Made by a program: the position numbers and the translations under genes
Part shown: positions 1-7,404 of the stretch, one piece after another
How positions within the stretch are numbered: the stretch's first letter is position 1
Layout of the letters: each line of letters begins with the position of its first letter
NCBI GenBank assembly: GCA_013361525.1
Contig: JABFXY010000064.1
Location: forward strand, 1 to 45,648
Reading direction: 5' to 3'
Source: Polyangiaceae bacterium
GTDB lineage: Bacteria > Myxococcota_A > Polyangia > Polyangiales > Polyangiaceae
Length of the DNA: 45,648 nt
The notes under the pieces: generated by a model
What the model was told of the DNA's origin: nothing
The model's database searches: none
What the model saw: only the letters and a program-made list of their open reading frames with translations

Positions 1-179
1 GAGAGCAATTGCAGCGGATGGCCACCAATCGAGACCCGATAGGTTGACAAGACGCGCGTGTCGCCCGCAAAGAGCCCATGTAGCTCTTCCGAATGGACGG
101 AGCCGTCGTGTGCACACGCCAGCGCGACACCGCCGCCGTAAAGAACCTCGACTGGGTGCTGAATGGCTCGAAGGATCAC
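1..179 (-). CDS. Glycogen debranching enzyme-like protein, N-terminal part (cut by window edge)
   Basis: Reading the minus strand from a GTG at 179 gives 59 codons without a stop, running off the left edge. The translation contains DGSVHSEELHGLFAGDTRVLS followed by a YRVSIGG stretch. This matches the pattern at the start of the amylo-alpha-1,6-glucosidase N-terminal domain (GDE_N type), where an acidic Gly segment precedes a 'GLF..DTR.LS.Y' signature. Such proteins are cytoplasmic glycosidases that act on branched glucans or on trehalose/sucrose-type substrates; the catalytic (alpha/alpha)6 domain would lie outside the window. The start codon overlaps the stop of the upstream membrane protein (GTGA), which suggests translational coupling. 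The family call rests only on this N-terminal signature; the substrate cannot be judged. Confidence 0.7.
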   Translation of the reverse strand, partial: MILRAIQHPVEVLYGGGVALACAHDGSVHSEELHGLFAGDTRVLSTYRVSIGGHPLQLL

Positions 180-631
180 GGTGGCACGTAGACGAGGCCG
201 ATAATGACGCCCCAGAGGAGATGTACGAGGGAGCTTGTCAGCGCGAAGGAGACGCCGCCGGTCTTGCGCCCGAGCAGGCCCAGCCCGGACATCGGGGCCA
301 CCAAAGCGCCGGCCAGCGTCAACTCGAGCAGGATGCCCCAAGCGGCGCCCTCGAGCCATCGAGGCGCGCCGAAGTTCGGTTCGACGATCGCCGCGAACAC
401 GAACGTAAGCAGTACACTATTCACGAGGTGCGAACCGAACCCCAGGAGCCAGGCGCTCGGGCGATCCGACACCATATACCGCCGACCAAAATCCGCGATG
501 TCAAAGGCGACGAGCGCCGGCACACGACCGGCCCATAGCCCCGCGAGCGCCATGACGTAGCCGCCGAACAAACCGGCAACGATGACGCCGGCGACGTCGA
601 CTTCACGCCACGACAGCACCTCCAATGCCAC
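176..631 (-). CDS. Small four-helix membrane protein, function unknown
   Basis: About 150 residues that are mostly hydrophobic. Four membrane segments can be seen: a Gly-rich one near the N-terminus (AGVIVAGLFGGYVMALAGL), one around SHLVNSVLLTFVFAAIV, one around WGILLELTLAGALVAPMSG, and a C-terminal one (LTSSLVHLLWGVIIGLVYV). The frame stays open up to 961, but the residues before about 631 do not look membrane-like and overlap the decayed dehydrogenase on the other strand. I therefore place the start at a GTG near 631; a GTG at 619 is equally possible and neither has a clear ribosome site. The stop overlaps the start of the debranching-type gene (GTGA), so the two are probably co-translated. 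I do not recognise a named family. Confidence 0.6.
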   Translation of the reverse strand: MALEVLSWREVDVAGVIVAGLFGGYVMALAGLWAGRVPALVAFDIADFGRRYMVSDRPSAWLLGFGSHLVNSVLLTFVFAAIVEPNFGAPRWLEGAAWGILLELTLAGALVAPMSGLGLLGRKTGGVSFALTSSLVHLLWGVIIGLVYVPP

Positions 632-707
632 ACCTTCAATGAAGCAAACGGTGATCCGAGCGGCTCGACGGGCGTGGTGAGGCGGAATAGCGACTGCGCC
701 TACGCTG

Positions 708-830
708 GAGGTCAAGACTTTGGCGGGCAAAGTCGCGGACATACCCGGCGCGTCCAGCGGCGTGGATCGCGCAATCGCTCGTTCGTACGCGCGCATTGGC
801 GCCAAGGTCGGCGTGATCGCGCTGGGCTGG
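708..830 (+). pseudogene. Decayed short-chain dehydrogenase, N-terminal Rossmann fragment
   Basis: The plus frame gives VKTLAGKV, then PGASSGVDRAIARSYARIGAKVGVIALG. This is the beta1-alphaA-beta2 start of a classical short-chain dehydrogenase (normally TGASSGIGRAIA..), with the coenzyme motif altered: Thr to Pro and the last IG to VD. After about 828 the frame no longer looks like a dehydrogenase, and no NNAG or YxxxK motif follows in any frame. I read it as a relic that has lost its catalytic half. It lies on the opposite strand to the intact dehydrogenase at 1278-2153 and differs from it in sequence, so it is not simply a recent copy of that gene. Confidence 0.6.
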
Positions 831-1277
831 GTGCCCTCAACGGAGAGCAGATCGACGAGCGGGTTGCATGGCTCGAGTGCGACTCGCGCTGTTCGTGGCG
901 AGATGAGGTCGCATTCGCGCAGGAGTGCGGCCATGACGTCGGTGCGATCGACTGTGAGCACCCGCCGGCTTGTGGCTGTGAATATCTACGAGACTGCTCC
1001 TGGATTCCGGGGTGGCTGGAGTGCATGGCATCGAACCCGGACGAGTGCGACGGGAGCTGAAGCGTGCCGACAGCTCGCACCTGACGAGTCCGCGCAGGCG
1101 CGGATCGACGAGTGCCGGCGGCGCCATCGGTAGTACCCAAGCTTGGATGGCGCTCAAGGCACTCCGTGTTTGGGTATCGCACTCGGCAAAGTAGGTGTTC
1201 GATGTAGCGCTCAATGGTGGCCATCGCGTACATGGCTTAGAAGCTCCCAACGCCATGCACGAAGGGTCGGGCGGACT
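831..1277. other. Gene-poor gap
   Basis: Open frames exist on both strands, but none has a start site, codon pattern or motif that I would accept as a gene. The left end may hold further remains of the decayed dehydrogenase: the stretch VAVNIYETAPGF around 970-1010 faintly resembles the mid-domain of that family. No terminator or repeat is evident. Confidence 0.5.
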
Positions 1278-2153
1278 TTACGCTGCTCGAGCTTCTACTT
1301 CTGCGCAGAGCTTCTCGCTCAGTGTCCACAGGTCGGCGGCGAGCTTCGTTTCGATTGCTTGCTTCGATGGGGCTACGGGCCGGCGATTGGAAATGAATTC
1401 GCCCTTGAGTGCGGCCGCCTCCGGCGACGTTGCCAGCCAAATGAGGGAATCCGCGCCCTGCTCAGGCGACTTCGCAAAAGGCTTTGCCAGTGCGTAAACC
1501 ACGTTTTGCAGGACACCCAAGTCGGAACCAAATCCGCCGAACCGCGTCCGAACCATGCCCGGCTCGAAGCAGTTGGCCGTTGCCGTGGTTCCCGAAAGCC
1601 GCCGCTGGAGCTCCCTCGTGAAAAGAATGTTCGCGAGCTTCGAAGTCGCATAAGCGCGCCATCCCGGGCCCTCGAGCGACGTCGGCGTCTTGTGGAGGTC
1701 GAGGTTCCCGCGGGTCTGCATCGCACTCGATGTCGACACGACGCGGGCCCCCGGCGTCTTTCGGATGAGGTCGAGCAGAGACGTCGTGAGTTGGAAGTAT
1801 GCCAGGTGATTCAGTGCAAATGTCAGCTCGAACCCATCGGGGCCTTTCGTCGGCGACTTGAAGGTTGCGCCGGCGTTGTTCACGAGGACGTCGAGCCGGT
1901 CGTGCTTGGTCTTGAACGCCACGGCAGCGCGCTTCACGTCTGCCATTCTCGAAAGGTCACAGACGAGCACGTCGAGGTTCTGGTTCCCGCTCGCGTCTCT
2001 CAGCTCGGCGAGCACCTGCTCGGCCTTTTCCCTGTTGCGTCCGACGATGGTCAGCGTTGCTCCGCGCTTGGCGAAGTCCATGGCGGCGGCCCTGCCGATG
2101 CCATCGGTTGCTCCGGTTATCAGGATCACTTTGCCGACGAGGTCTTGCGACAT
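1278..2153 (-). CDS. Short-chain dehydrogenase/reductase (retinol dehydrogenase-like)
   Basis: A 291-residue cytoplasmic NAD(P)-dependent oxidoreductase. Visible motifs are TGATDGIG at residues 13-20 (coenzyme binding), VNNAG at about 91-95, a Ser cluster at about 140-143, and the catalytic pair Y168xxxK172 in YATSK. The order and length fit the long-chain-alcohol/retinol dehydrogenase-like branch, in which a variable C-terminal segment follows the core. The start is the ATG giving MSQDLVGKV, because the dehydrogenase fold begins right there; the frame is open for 60 more codons upstream but these are out of character. Substrate unknown. It has the same orientation as the TetR-led operon upstream but is separated from it by 37 bases, so it may be its last gene. 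Confidence 0.88.
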   Translation of the reverse strand: MSQDLVGKVILITGATDGIGRAAAMDFAKRGATLTIVGRNREKAEQVLAELRDASGNQNLDVLVCDLSRMADVKRAAVAFKTKHDRLDVLVNNAGATFKSPTKGPDGFELTFALNHLAYFQLTTSLLDLIRKTPGARVVSTSSAMQTRGNLDLHKTPTSLEGPGWRAYATSKLANILFTRELQRRLSGTTATANCFEPGMVRTRFGGFGSDLGVLQNVVYALAKPFAKSPEQGADSLIWLATSPEAAALKGEFISNRRPVAPSKQAIETKLAADLWTLSEKLCAEVEARAA

Positions 2154-2190
2154 GCGAATTGCTCCATTGTGTTGCGGTGAAGAGTTGCGA

Positions 2191-2892
2191 TTACACGCCG
2201 CGCTCTGGGTCGCGAATCCGTCCGGCGGGACGTCGGCGCGCGTAGGCTCGGGCGAGCGCGGCGACGAGCAGCGACGCGACGAGCAGGCCGGCGAGCATTG
2301 GCCATGCGCCGGGCTGAAACCTTCCCGACGCATCGAACATCTCGCCGCCGAGGTAGCTCACGAGCAGCAGCGGTGGCACGTACCCAATCAGTGAGCCCCA
2401 GAAGTGGGTCCAGAAACCCACCTTCGAGACGCCGAAAAACGAGTGAAGCACCTGCGGCATCCAGAAGATCAGGCGCAGCAGTACGACCGTCTGGAACGCG
2501 TTCCGCTCGAGTGACTCGTCATACTTGCGCAGCCGGGCGGGAATGCGCGCCGAGAGCCAGTCCTTCGCCACGAATCGCGCGAACGAGAAGCCGACGACGC
2601 TCGCGCACATGGTTCCGATCATCGACAGCGCAAAGGCGGTCTTCCACGGCCAAATCAGCGGTGCCGCGACGATGAAGATCGTCCCCGGGACGCCGAACGG
2701 CTGCAGCACAGTGTAAGCGAGGATGAACGCGAAGTAGCCCCACGCGCTCATCTCGACGAGCGATTCGGCGAGCGTCTTCGGATCGGCGAGCCGCGCGAAG
2801 ATCCCGAAGTAATAGGCCGCTGCGAGCGTGAGGAGCACGACGCCGACGACGCCGACTTTGGCGCCAAGGAGTGAGCGAGGCGTCGTGGTCAT
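2191..2892 (-). CDS. TVP38/TMEM64 (VTT/SNARE-associated) family membrane protein
   Basis: A 233-residue integral membrane protein with an N-terminal helix (VGVVGVVLLTLAAAYYFGIF) and a VTT-domain core. The core shows the typical QPFGVPGTIF loop, a G-rich helix with FSFARFVAKDWL, a charged RLRKYDESLERN segment, and LRLIFWMPQVLHSFFGVSKVG. Family members are scramblase- or transporter-like proteins; no substrate can be named. The start ATG overlaps the stop of the preceding gene (ATGA), so the two are co-translated. The protein ends in a basic Arg-rich tail, as is common on the cytoplasmic side. Confidence 0.85.
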   Translation of the reverse strand: MTTTPRSLLGAKVGVVGVVLLTLAAAYYFGIFARLADPKTLAESLVEMSAWGYFAFILAYTVLQPFGVPGTIFIVAAPLIWPWKTAFALSMIGTMCASVVGFSFARFVAKDWLSARIPARLRKYDESLERNAFQTVVLLRLIFWMPQVLHSFFGVSKVGFWTHFWGSLIGYVPPLLLVSYLGGEMFDASGRFQPGAWPMLAGLLVASLLVAALARAYARRRPAGRIRDPERGV

Positions 2893-3230
2893 GCGCCGAG
2901 CCTGTTGATGTCAGCTGACTCGAGGATGAACCGGTCGGCGCGCCCTTCGACGATGCGAAGCATTGCGCGGCCGAGAATCTCGGAGGTCGTGAACAGGAAC
3001 GGGAACACCCGTACGAGGAGCGGCGGATTCTCGACGGCCGCGAAGTCGAACAGATCAGGCAGCACGAGCTCGCGCAGCTTGGGATGCTCCACGCCGCACG
3101 CCTGTCGTCCAATGCTGAGGATCGACTCGATCTCGGGGGCATTGAGCGCTTCGCGTAGGGCCCCTGCGCCGACCATGCCGGTCGCGCCGAAGACGATGAC
3201 CTTCCGCAGGGAACTTCCGTTGTTGCTCAC
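2889..3230 (-). CDS. NAD(P)-binding epimerase-like protein with internal deletion
   Basis: 113 residues. It begins with a good Rossmann start (KVIVFGATGMVGAGALREAL, then SIGRQACGVEHPKLRELVLPDLFDF), as in the roughly 215-residue NAD-dependent epimerase-like proteins related to human HTATIP2. It then jumps directly to what is normally the C-terminus of that family (LFTTSEILGRAMLRIVEG... ILESADIN). About 100 residues, including the segment with the Tyr/Lys site, appear to be missing without a frameshift. The product is therefore probably inactive as an enzyme, or has been reduced to a binding or dimerising role. GTGA and ATGA overlaps with the neighbouring genes show that the operon structure has been kept despite the deletion. 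Confidence 0.7.
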   Translation of the reverse strand: MSNNGSSLRKVIVFGATGMVGAGALREALNAPEIESILSIGRQACGVEHPKLRELVLPDLFDFAAVENPPLLVRVFPFLFTTSEILGRAMLRIVEGRADRFILESADINRLGA

Positions 3231-3793
3231 TTCCGCGTCCCTTTGGCTTTCGGGGCTGGGACGAAGCGAGCTGCGAGAATCCGCGTTCGCTGTTCCAGCA
3301 CATCCGTCGTGGGTTCATCTGCAAGGAGGCCGTCCAGCGCGAGGAGGAAGACCTCTGCGCTCGCCTCGTCGCCAAGGATTGAGGAGACGCATCGCAGGAA
3401 GACCTCGCGGTGCTTCGCGTCGATGTCGGGGTCGATCCGCTCGCACGCGTCGAAGAACTCACGCCCCATCGGCGCGCCGACCATGTCCGCCCACGGGTCG
3501 AGGACCATCAGACGGCACACGTTCAGCAATCGCTCGTACGAGCTGCCCGGCGCCGTCGCCGCTTGTTTCGCCGCGGGATGCCGTGAGACGAGCCAGTCGA
3601 CGAAGACAGCCCGGAAGATGTCTTCCTTGTCCTTGAAGATTCGGTAAAGCAGCGTGCGCGAGAGGTCGGCTCGCTTGGCGATGTCCTCGAACGACGTCTT
3701 CGCAAAGCCGAAGTTTAGGAAGCACCACCGCGCGGCGCGCAGGATTTTGGAGCGCCGCGCGGCTGCCCCGTCCTCTTTCGTCGTCGCTGTCAT
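3227..3793 (-). CDS. TetR family transcriptional regulator
   Basis: 188 residues. The N-terminal helix-turn-helix spans roughly residues 15-60 (ILRAARWCFLNFGFAKTSFE, then DIAKRADLSRTLLYRIFKDKEDIF), a typical TetR DNA-binding domain, followed by an all-helical ligand or dimer domain of usual length. It heads an operon with the truncated NAD-binding gene and the TVP38-type gene; all three overlap by four bases. The most likely role is a repressor of its own operon that responds to a small molecule. A palindromic site lies immediately upstream of its start codon. The ligand is unknown. Confidence 0.9.
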   Translation of the reverse strand: MTATTKEDGAAARRSKILRAARWCFLNFGFAKTSFEDIAKRADLSRTLLYRIFKDKEDIFRAVFVDWLVSRHPAAKQAATAPGSSYERLLNVCRLMVLDPWADMVGAPMGREFFDACERIDPDIDAKHREVFLRCVSSILGDEASAEVFLLALDGLLADEPTTDVLEQRTRILAARFVPAPKAKGTRK

Positions 3794-3799
3794 GGGGAT

Positions 3800-3828
3800 G
3801 TTGTGACAACCGGCGCATACTTTGTCAA
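3800..3828 (-). promoter_or_regulatory. Candidate promoter/operator of the TetR-led operon
   Basis: GTTGTGACAAC (3800-3810) is a perfect palindrome around one central base, seven bases before the TetR start. On the minus strand TTGACA (3827-3822) is a consensus -35 box; 17 bases further lies CACAAC, a poor -10 that falls within the palindrome. TGACAA and TTGTCA also form a 6-base inverted repeat with a 12-base spacer. Overlap of operator and promoter would fit autorepression. The rest of the gap up to 4068 shows no convincing gene. Confidence 0.4.
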
Positions 3829-4068
3829 TTCGTTCCGGCGCGGCAGGCTCGGCATCGCGGACGGCTCCGGGTCGTTCGAGCGGGAAGAGGTGTGGCCCGG
3901 CCTTGTCGCGATCGACCCTTGGACACGCTCGCGCCGTTTGATGATTTCTTCAGCAGCTATGCCGACGAGCTGCGCGAGGACCTCGTCGACGAGCTGCTCT
4001 GCGCCTCGTACGGCCGACAGAAGCTCCATCGATTGATGCGTCGCCGCGTCCAATCTGGAGATACGACC

Positions 4069-4719
4069 ATGCACGACATCGCCGACGTCGAGGCGGAGCT
4101 CACCGTCTCGAGACAGACACTCGAAGCCGCTCCGGCCCGCGCGCTCGCGCTACTACGCGCGGTCGCGACGAGCCTCCCCATCCGCGCCGCCCTCGCCGAA
4201 CATGGCTACACGGTTCGCGACCACGAAGAGGGCATGAATCTTCTGCTCGCTTGCATCGACGTCGGCGGCGACCTCGCCGAAGGTTTCGAGCTCGATCGAC
4301 AGGCGCACAGGGCGATTGCGGAGCTCGATGCTTGGGATGACAGCGGCTATCTGAAGCTGCGGACCGTGTTGCACCACCGGTATCCTGCGCAGGCCGAGTT
4401 CCTACTGCGAGGCCTGGCGCCCGAGACCGAGATGAGGGCTCTCTCGGGCGTGCGGAAGCTCTTGGAGCGGTTTGCGGAGATGGAGGCGGACTCGAAGCCG
4501 GACGGCGCATGCAAGGGCGACAGGGCTGCGCTGGCGTTTCTCGAGAAAAAGGGATTCGGGGAAGGAGAGCGGGAGCGGCTTCGCAGGCTGTTGCGGCTCG
4601 TGGATAACTCGATGGCGCAGGGCCCGGGTGGGGTTGCGAAGGACGCGGCGACTGCCGATTTGGAGAGGTTAGGGGCTTTGAGGAAGTGGCACGACCGGTG
4701 GGCAAGCCGCATCTTGTGA
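4069..4719 (+). CDS. Hypothetical helical protein
   Basis: 216 residues from an ATG preceded by GGAG at a good distance. The reading frame is open back to 3892 with GC-rich third positions, so a longer form of 275 residues is possible. The protein is mostly charged, predicted helical, with no signal peptide or membrane helix. Visible features are an N-terminal block (DIADVEAELTVSRQTLEAAP, then ARALALLRAV) and a C-terminal tail rich in Arg, Lys and Leu (ERERLRRLLRLVDNSM). No catalytic motif is apparent and I do not recognise the family. It stands alone between the divergent TetR operon and the accessory stretch that follows. Confidence 0.65.
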   Translation: MHDIADVEAELTVSRQTLEAAPARALALLRAVATSLPIRAALAEHGYTVRDHEEGMNLLLACIDVGGDLAEGFELDRQAHRAIAELDAWDDSGYLKLRTVLHHRYPAQAEFLLRGLAPETEMRALSGVRKLLERFAEMEADSKPDGACKGDRAALAFLEKKGFGEGERERLRRLLRLVDNSMAQGPGGVAKDAATADLERLGALRKWHDRWASRIL

Positions 4720-4851
4720 CGATGATCTCGAATAAGGGCGTGCTGGGTTGGCAAGCAGGCGAAACCGCTAGGAACCCGGATCGTGAGGGTTGTCTTCACC
4801 GGTTAGGTGGATCGTGATAAAGCTAGTTGGGTCGTCGCTCCAGAGCCTACA

Positions 4852-5481
4852 ATGCCGCCGAGAATTCTGGATTTTGCGGAAGCGGTGCTTCGGCGCCCGT
4901 CGATGTACACCCTGCTTGGCAGCCCGGCCGAGGTCGTTGCCTTTCTCGTCGGATTCGTTTCAGGGCGCGCTGGGGCCGGCGGCCCCATTGAGGCGTGGAA
5001 TGCGTTTCAAGAGTGGCTTGCGGAAAAACTCAATGTGAGCCAGTCCGATGTCCTGCGCTCGATTCTGAGCTCTTACGGCGAATCGGCGACCGATGAGCTT
5101 CTTCGCCGAATCCTCGAGTATCGTGCGTTGGACTCCCAAGTGGCCCCAGAGCGAAAGCAACGCCTTGCGCCTTCAGAAGCCCCAATCCCGAGTCACGACG
5201 TTGCGCACAGCGTACCGGCCCCCGGGACGACGTGGCGCGTGCTCGCTCGTAGAGCGAACGAAGAGCCCGTTTCCGTTAGCGCAGCCGGCACCTTTGACGA
5301 GCTTGTGGTCGACCATTGGCTTCACATCGAACAGATGGAGGAACGGACCTGGTGGTTCAGGGTGGGCGATGCCAGGCTAATGGCCTCAGTGGACGTCGAC
5401 GGCCGCCTTTCGTTAGACGTTCTGCGTGGCTTTTACGACGTCGTTCGCGGCACCACCGACGAGTGGATCCCACCCACATGA
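4852..5481 (+). CDS. Immunity-type hypothetical protein (RPxMY family)
   Basis: About 209 residues. The N-terminal third reads DFAEAVLRRPSMYTLLGSPA followed by FLVGF, the 'RP.MY......FL.G' signature seen in small proteins that myxobacteria and others keep near polymorphic toxins. The C-terminal half (WRVLARRANEEPVSVSAAGT and after) looks like a second small beta-rich domain. I chose the ATG giving MPPRILDF because homologous proteins of this type start just before the RPxMY helix; a GTG at 4807 would add 15 residues. Codon use is less GC-biased than in the housekeeping genes of this window, consistent with an accessory origin. Function as an immunity protein is inferred, not shown. Confidence 0.6.
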   Translation: MPPRILDFAEAVLRRPSMYTLLGSPAEVVAFLVGFVSGRAGAGGPIEAWNAFQEWLAEKLNVSQSDVLRSILSSYGESATDELLRRILEYRALDSQVAPERKQRLAPSEAPIPSHDVAHSVPAPGTTWRVLARRANEEPVSVSAAGTFDELVVDHWLHIEQMEERTWWFRVGDARLMASVDVDGRLSLDVLRGFYDVVRGTTDEWIPPT

Positions 5482-5557
5482 GCGGCGTATCGACGGGCGC
5501 GGCGGGCGCGGCCCTGACTGGGCTTTCGACCCGTCGACCGCCCTCGCTGCCTCTTGA

Positions 5558-5730
5558 GCCCGCCGCTGAGCGTCGATACATCGAGCCGAGTTGGGAGAGC
5601 CCCTATTGGCTCGCGACGAGATGGTCGAAGTTCCGTACCGAGCGCAGTGCGCGTCGGCGGCGTGAACAGGTTGGCGCTTCTCCAAGCCTTGGGCGACCAC
5701 AATGTCCAACTGAGCTTGGCGGCGAAGACC
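5558..5730 (+). repeat. Direct repeat, copy A (truncated gene 5' end plus upstream region)
   Basis: This stretch matches 7231-7404 with few indels. The best blocks are TTGGGAGAGC, TTGGCTCGCGA, TGGTCGAAGT, TACCGAGCGC and the run from the GTG start into ACAGGTTGGCGCTTCTCCAA. About 100 bases upstream of the start codon and the first ~23 codons are shared; beyond that the copies diverge at once. Confidence 0.75.
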
Positions 5731-5799
5731 ATACTCGCGCGCTACATTGAGCGGCACGGACTCGCAGCTCCGAGCGGAAGGGACCTGGTGGCTTGGTGA
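5662..5799 (+). pseudogene. Truncated 5' copy of the gene at 7336-7827
   Basis: From the GTG at 5662 the first 23 residues (VNRLALLQALGDHNVQLSLA..) are almost the same as those of the 163-residue protein at 7336, but the frame then reads unrelated sequence and stops after 45 codons. The remaining ~140 residues of the family are absent. The end overlaps the start region of the kinase-like gene by seven bases. It is best read as a partial duplicate left by recombination, though a short product could still be made. Confidence 0.65.
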
Positions 5800-6404
5800 G
5801 GTCGTTGCATCTCGACGCCAAGGGTACGGCAGCGCTGATCGCTTTCATTCGCGAGCGCCGACGTGAGCTCGCGCGGCCCTGCGTGGTTGCGCTCGATGGT
5901 CGGAGCGGCGCCGGCAAATCGACGCTGGCCGCCAACATCGCGGAAGCGCTCGGCGCCGTGGTGCTCGACAGTGACGACTTCTTCGCCGGTGGCGTCGCTG
6001 TGCGAAGCGACGCTCCGCAAGACCGTGTCCGAGATTGCATCGACTGGAAACGACAGCGCCCCGTGCTTGAAGCCCTCCGTGCGGGGCGCGAGGCGAGCTA
6101 CGTTGCGTTCGACTGGGATGCTTTCGACGGACGCCTCGACACTGAACCGACCATTGTCGAGCCTCGCTCCGTCGTGCTCTTCGCGGGCGTCTATACGGCA
6201 CGCCCGGAGCTCAGCGATCTCGTCGACGTACGGCTGCTGCTGCAGGCCAGCGAAGCGACGCGCGTTGCTCGCGTGCTTGCACGCGAGGGGGGCATCGGCG
6301 CGTGGGAGCGCCAATGGCACGAGGCGGAGGAATGGTACTTCACGCACGTCGTTCCGCAGCATGCCTTCGACGCGATCTTGGGCGAGCCACCGAAAGCGGA
6401 TTGA
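5793..6404 (+). CDS. Uridine kinase-like P-loop NTPase
   Basis: 203 residues. A Walker A motif, GRSGAGKST, sits near residue 38 after a hydrophobic strand (CVVALD), followed by VVLDSDDFF, the acidic DD/F motif of uridine kinase and related nucleoside or small-molecule kinases. Further on, VDVRLLLQASEATRVARVLARE resembles the LID and base-binding end of the same fold. The product is expected to be a cytoplasmic ATP-dependent kinase; the acceptor is not known and could be a nucleoside or a resistance-type substrate. The start may be TTG at 5793 or GTG at 5796. It sits between the two copies of the direct repeat. Confidence 0.75.
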   Translation: MVRSLHLDAKGTAALIAFIRERRRELARPCVVALDGRSGAGKSTLAANIAEALGAVVLDSDDFFAGGVAVRSDAPQDRVRDCIDWKRQRPVLEALRAGREASYVAFDWDAFDGRLDTEPTIVEPRSVVLFAGVYTARPELSDLVDVRLLLQASEATRVARVLAREGGIGAWERQWHEAEEWYFTHVVPQHAFDAILGEPPKAD

Positions 6405-6472
6405 GTCATCGGTTTTCGACTTTCTCGACGCCCGTCATTCCGAATACCGATCCAGACGGAAGTTCGAGTTTC

Positions 6473-6522
6473 GACCCAGAGTGTCATGCTGGGTCAATTC
6501 CGCCTTGAACCTCGTTCAGGCG
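6473..6522 (+). terminator. Two adjacent hairpins, possible terminator
   Basis: GACCCAG (6473-6479) pairs with CTGGGTC (6489-6495), and CGCCTTGAAC pairs with GTTCAGGCG (6501-6522) with one bulged base and a 3-base loop. They lie in the 168-base gap after the kinase-like gene. There is no T-run, so factor-independent termination is doubtful; the hairpins may act otherwise. Confidence 0.3.
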
Positions 6523-6572
6523 ATAATCTTACAGCCAAATGCCGATACGGTGGGTAGACTCAGCGAGCGACG

Positions 6573-7169
6573 ATGTCTCAACCCGAATGGCACGCTTTGA
6601 TGTCGCAGCTGCGTGGTGCGAGCTACCAGCGCGGCCTGGTAACCCGTGACAGCCCGGTCCATCACGTCGACTTCGATGATGGCCTTACCAATACGGAGGT
6701 CCTTTCGACCGAGGCTGCGTTCGGCCTCCGATTCCCGGAGGATCTTCGCGCGCTCCTGCAAACTGGACTCCCGCGCGGACCTGGGTTCCCCGACTGGCGG
6801 GCCGGCGATCGGACCGCCCTCCGTTTTTGGCTCGACGAGCCCTCACAAGGCGTTCTCTTTGACGTCGAGCACGCCGCGTTCTGGCTTCCAGAATGGGGCG
6901 CGAGGCCTTTGGCACTGACCGATGCTCTCACCGTCGCCAGAGAAGCTCTCCAAGCCGCGCCGCGCCTGATCCCCATTTTCGCGCATCGTATGATCCCGGA
7001 GGAGCCGCATTCGTCAGGCGACCCCGTTCTTTCCGTTTATCAAACCGACATCATCTATTACGGCTTCGACCTGGTCGACTATCTACAGCACGAGTTCCGC
7101 GTCGGCCCGCGTCGACCGTGGCCAGTCAACGTGCGAGCGATTCGATTCTGGGACTCCCTCGTGTCCTAG
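6573..7169 (+). CDS. SMI1/KNR4 (SUKH)-like protein
   Basis: 198 residues. The segment TEVLSTEAAFGLRFPEDLRA, followed by LLQTGLPRGPGFPDWR, is the characteristic SUKH start: an acidic 'E..LG..LP..L..LL' helix followed by a Gly/Pro turn, here with F in place of the usual L. The later part (GDPVLSVYQTDIIYYG) matches the end of the fold, where the 'D.GNG/..VYQ..I..YG' region is found. SUKH proteins in bacteria are mostly immunity proteins against polymorphic toxins; no toxin gene is next to it. No signal peptide or membrane segment. The start ATG lacks a clear ribosome site. Confidence 0.72.
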   Translation: MSQPEWHALMSQLRGASYQRGLVTRDSPVHHVDFDDGLTNTEVLSTEAAFGLRFPEDLRALLQTGLPRGPGFPDWRAGDRTALRFWLDEPSQGVLFDVEHAAFWLPEWGARPLALTDALTVAREALQAAPRLIPIFAHRMIPEEPHSSGDPVLSVYQTDIIYYGFDLVDYLQHEFRVGPRRPWPVNVRAIRFWDSLVS

Positions 7170-7230
7170 CATTGGGCGTGCCCACCACGGCGTTGCAGCT
7201 GACGGTCGCCGGCTGTCGCCTCCTTCTGGC

Positions 7231-7404
7231 GCCCTCTGCTCAGCGCAGCTACATTGGCCCGACTTGGGAGAGCGCCCATTGGCTCGCGAGAAGAGTGGTC
7301 GAAGTCCCATACCGAGCGCTGTGCGCATCGGCGGTGTGGACAGGTTGGCGCTTCTCCAAGCCTTGGGTGATCATAATGTCCAGCTGAACCCAGCCGCGAG
7401 AGCC
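7231..7404 (+). repeat. Direct repeat, copy B (intact gene 5' end plus upstream region)
   Basis: Partner of 5558-5730. It carries about 105 bases upstream of the GTG at 7336 and the first ~23 codons of the intact gene. Differences between the copies include small indels in the upstream part, whereas the coding part differs by substitutions, mostly silent. Confidence 0.75.

Noticed and set aside
712..1233. 173-codon minus frame between the membrane protein and the intact dehydrogenase
   Set aside because: Arg/Ser-rich translation without domain features, overlapping the dehydrogenase relic on the other strand.
3790..4074. 94-codon minus frame ending at the TetR start
   Set aside because: The plus frame over the same bases has the better GC-rich third positions, and the promoter/operator candidate lies inside this frame; no family recognised. 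A small leader gene cannot be fully excluded.
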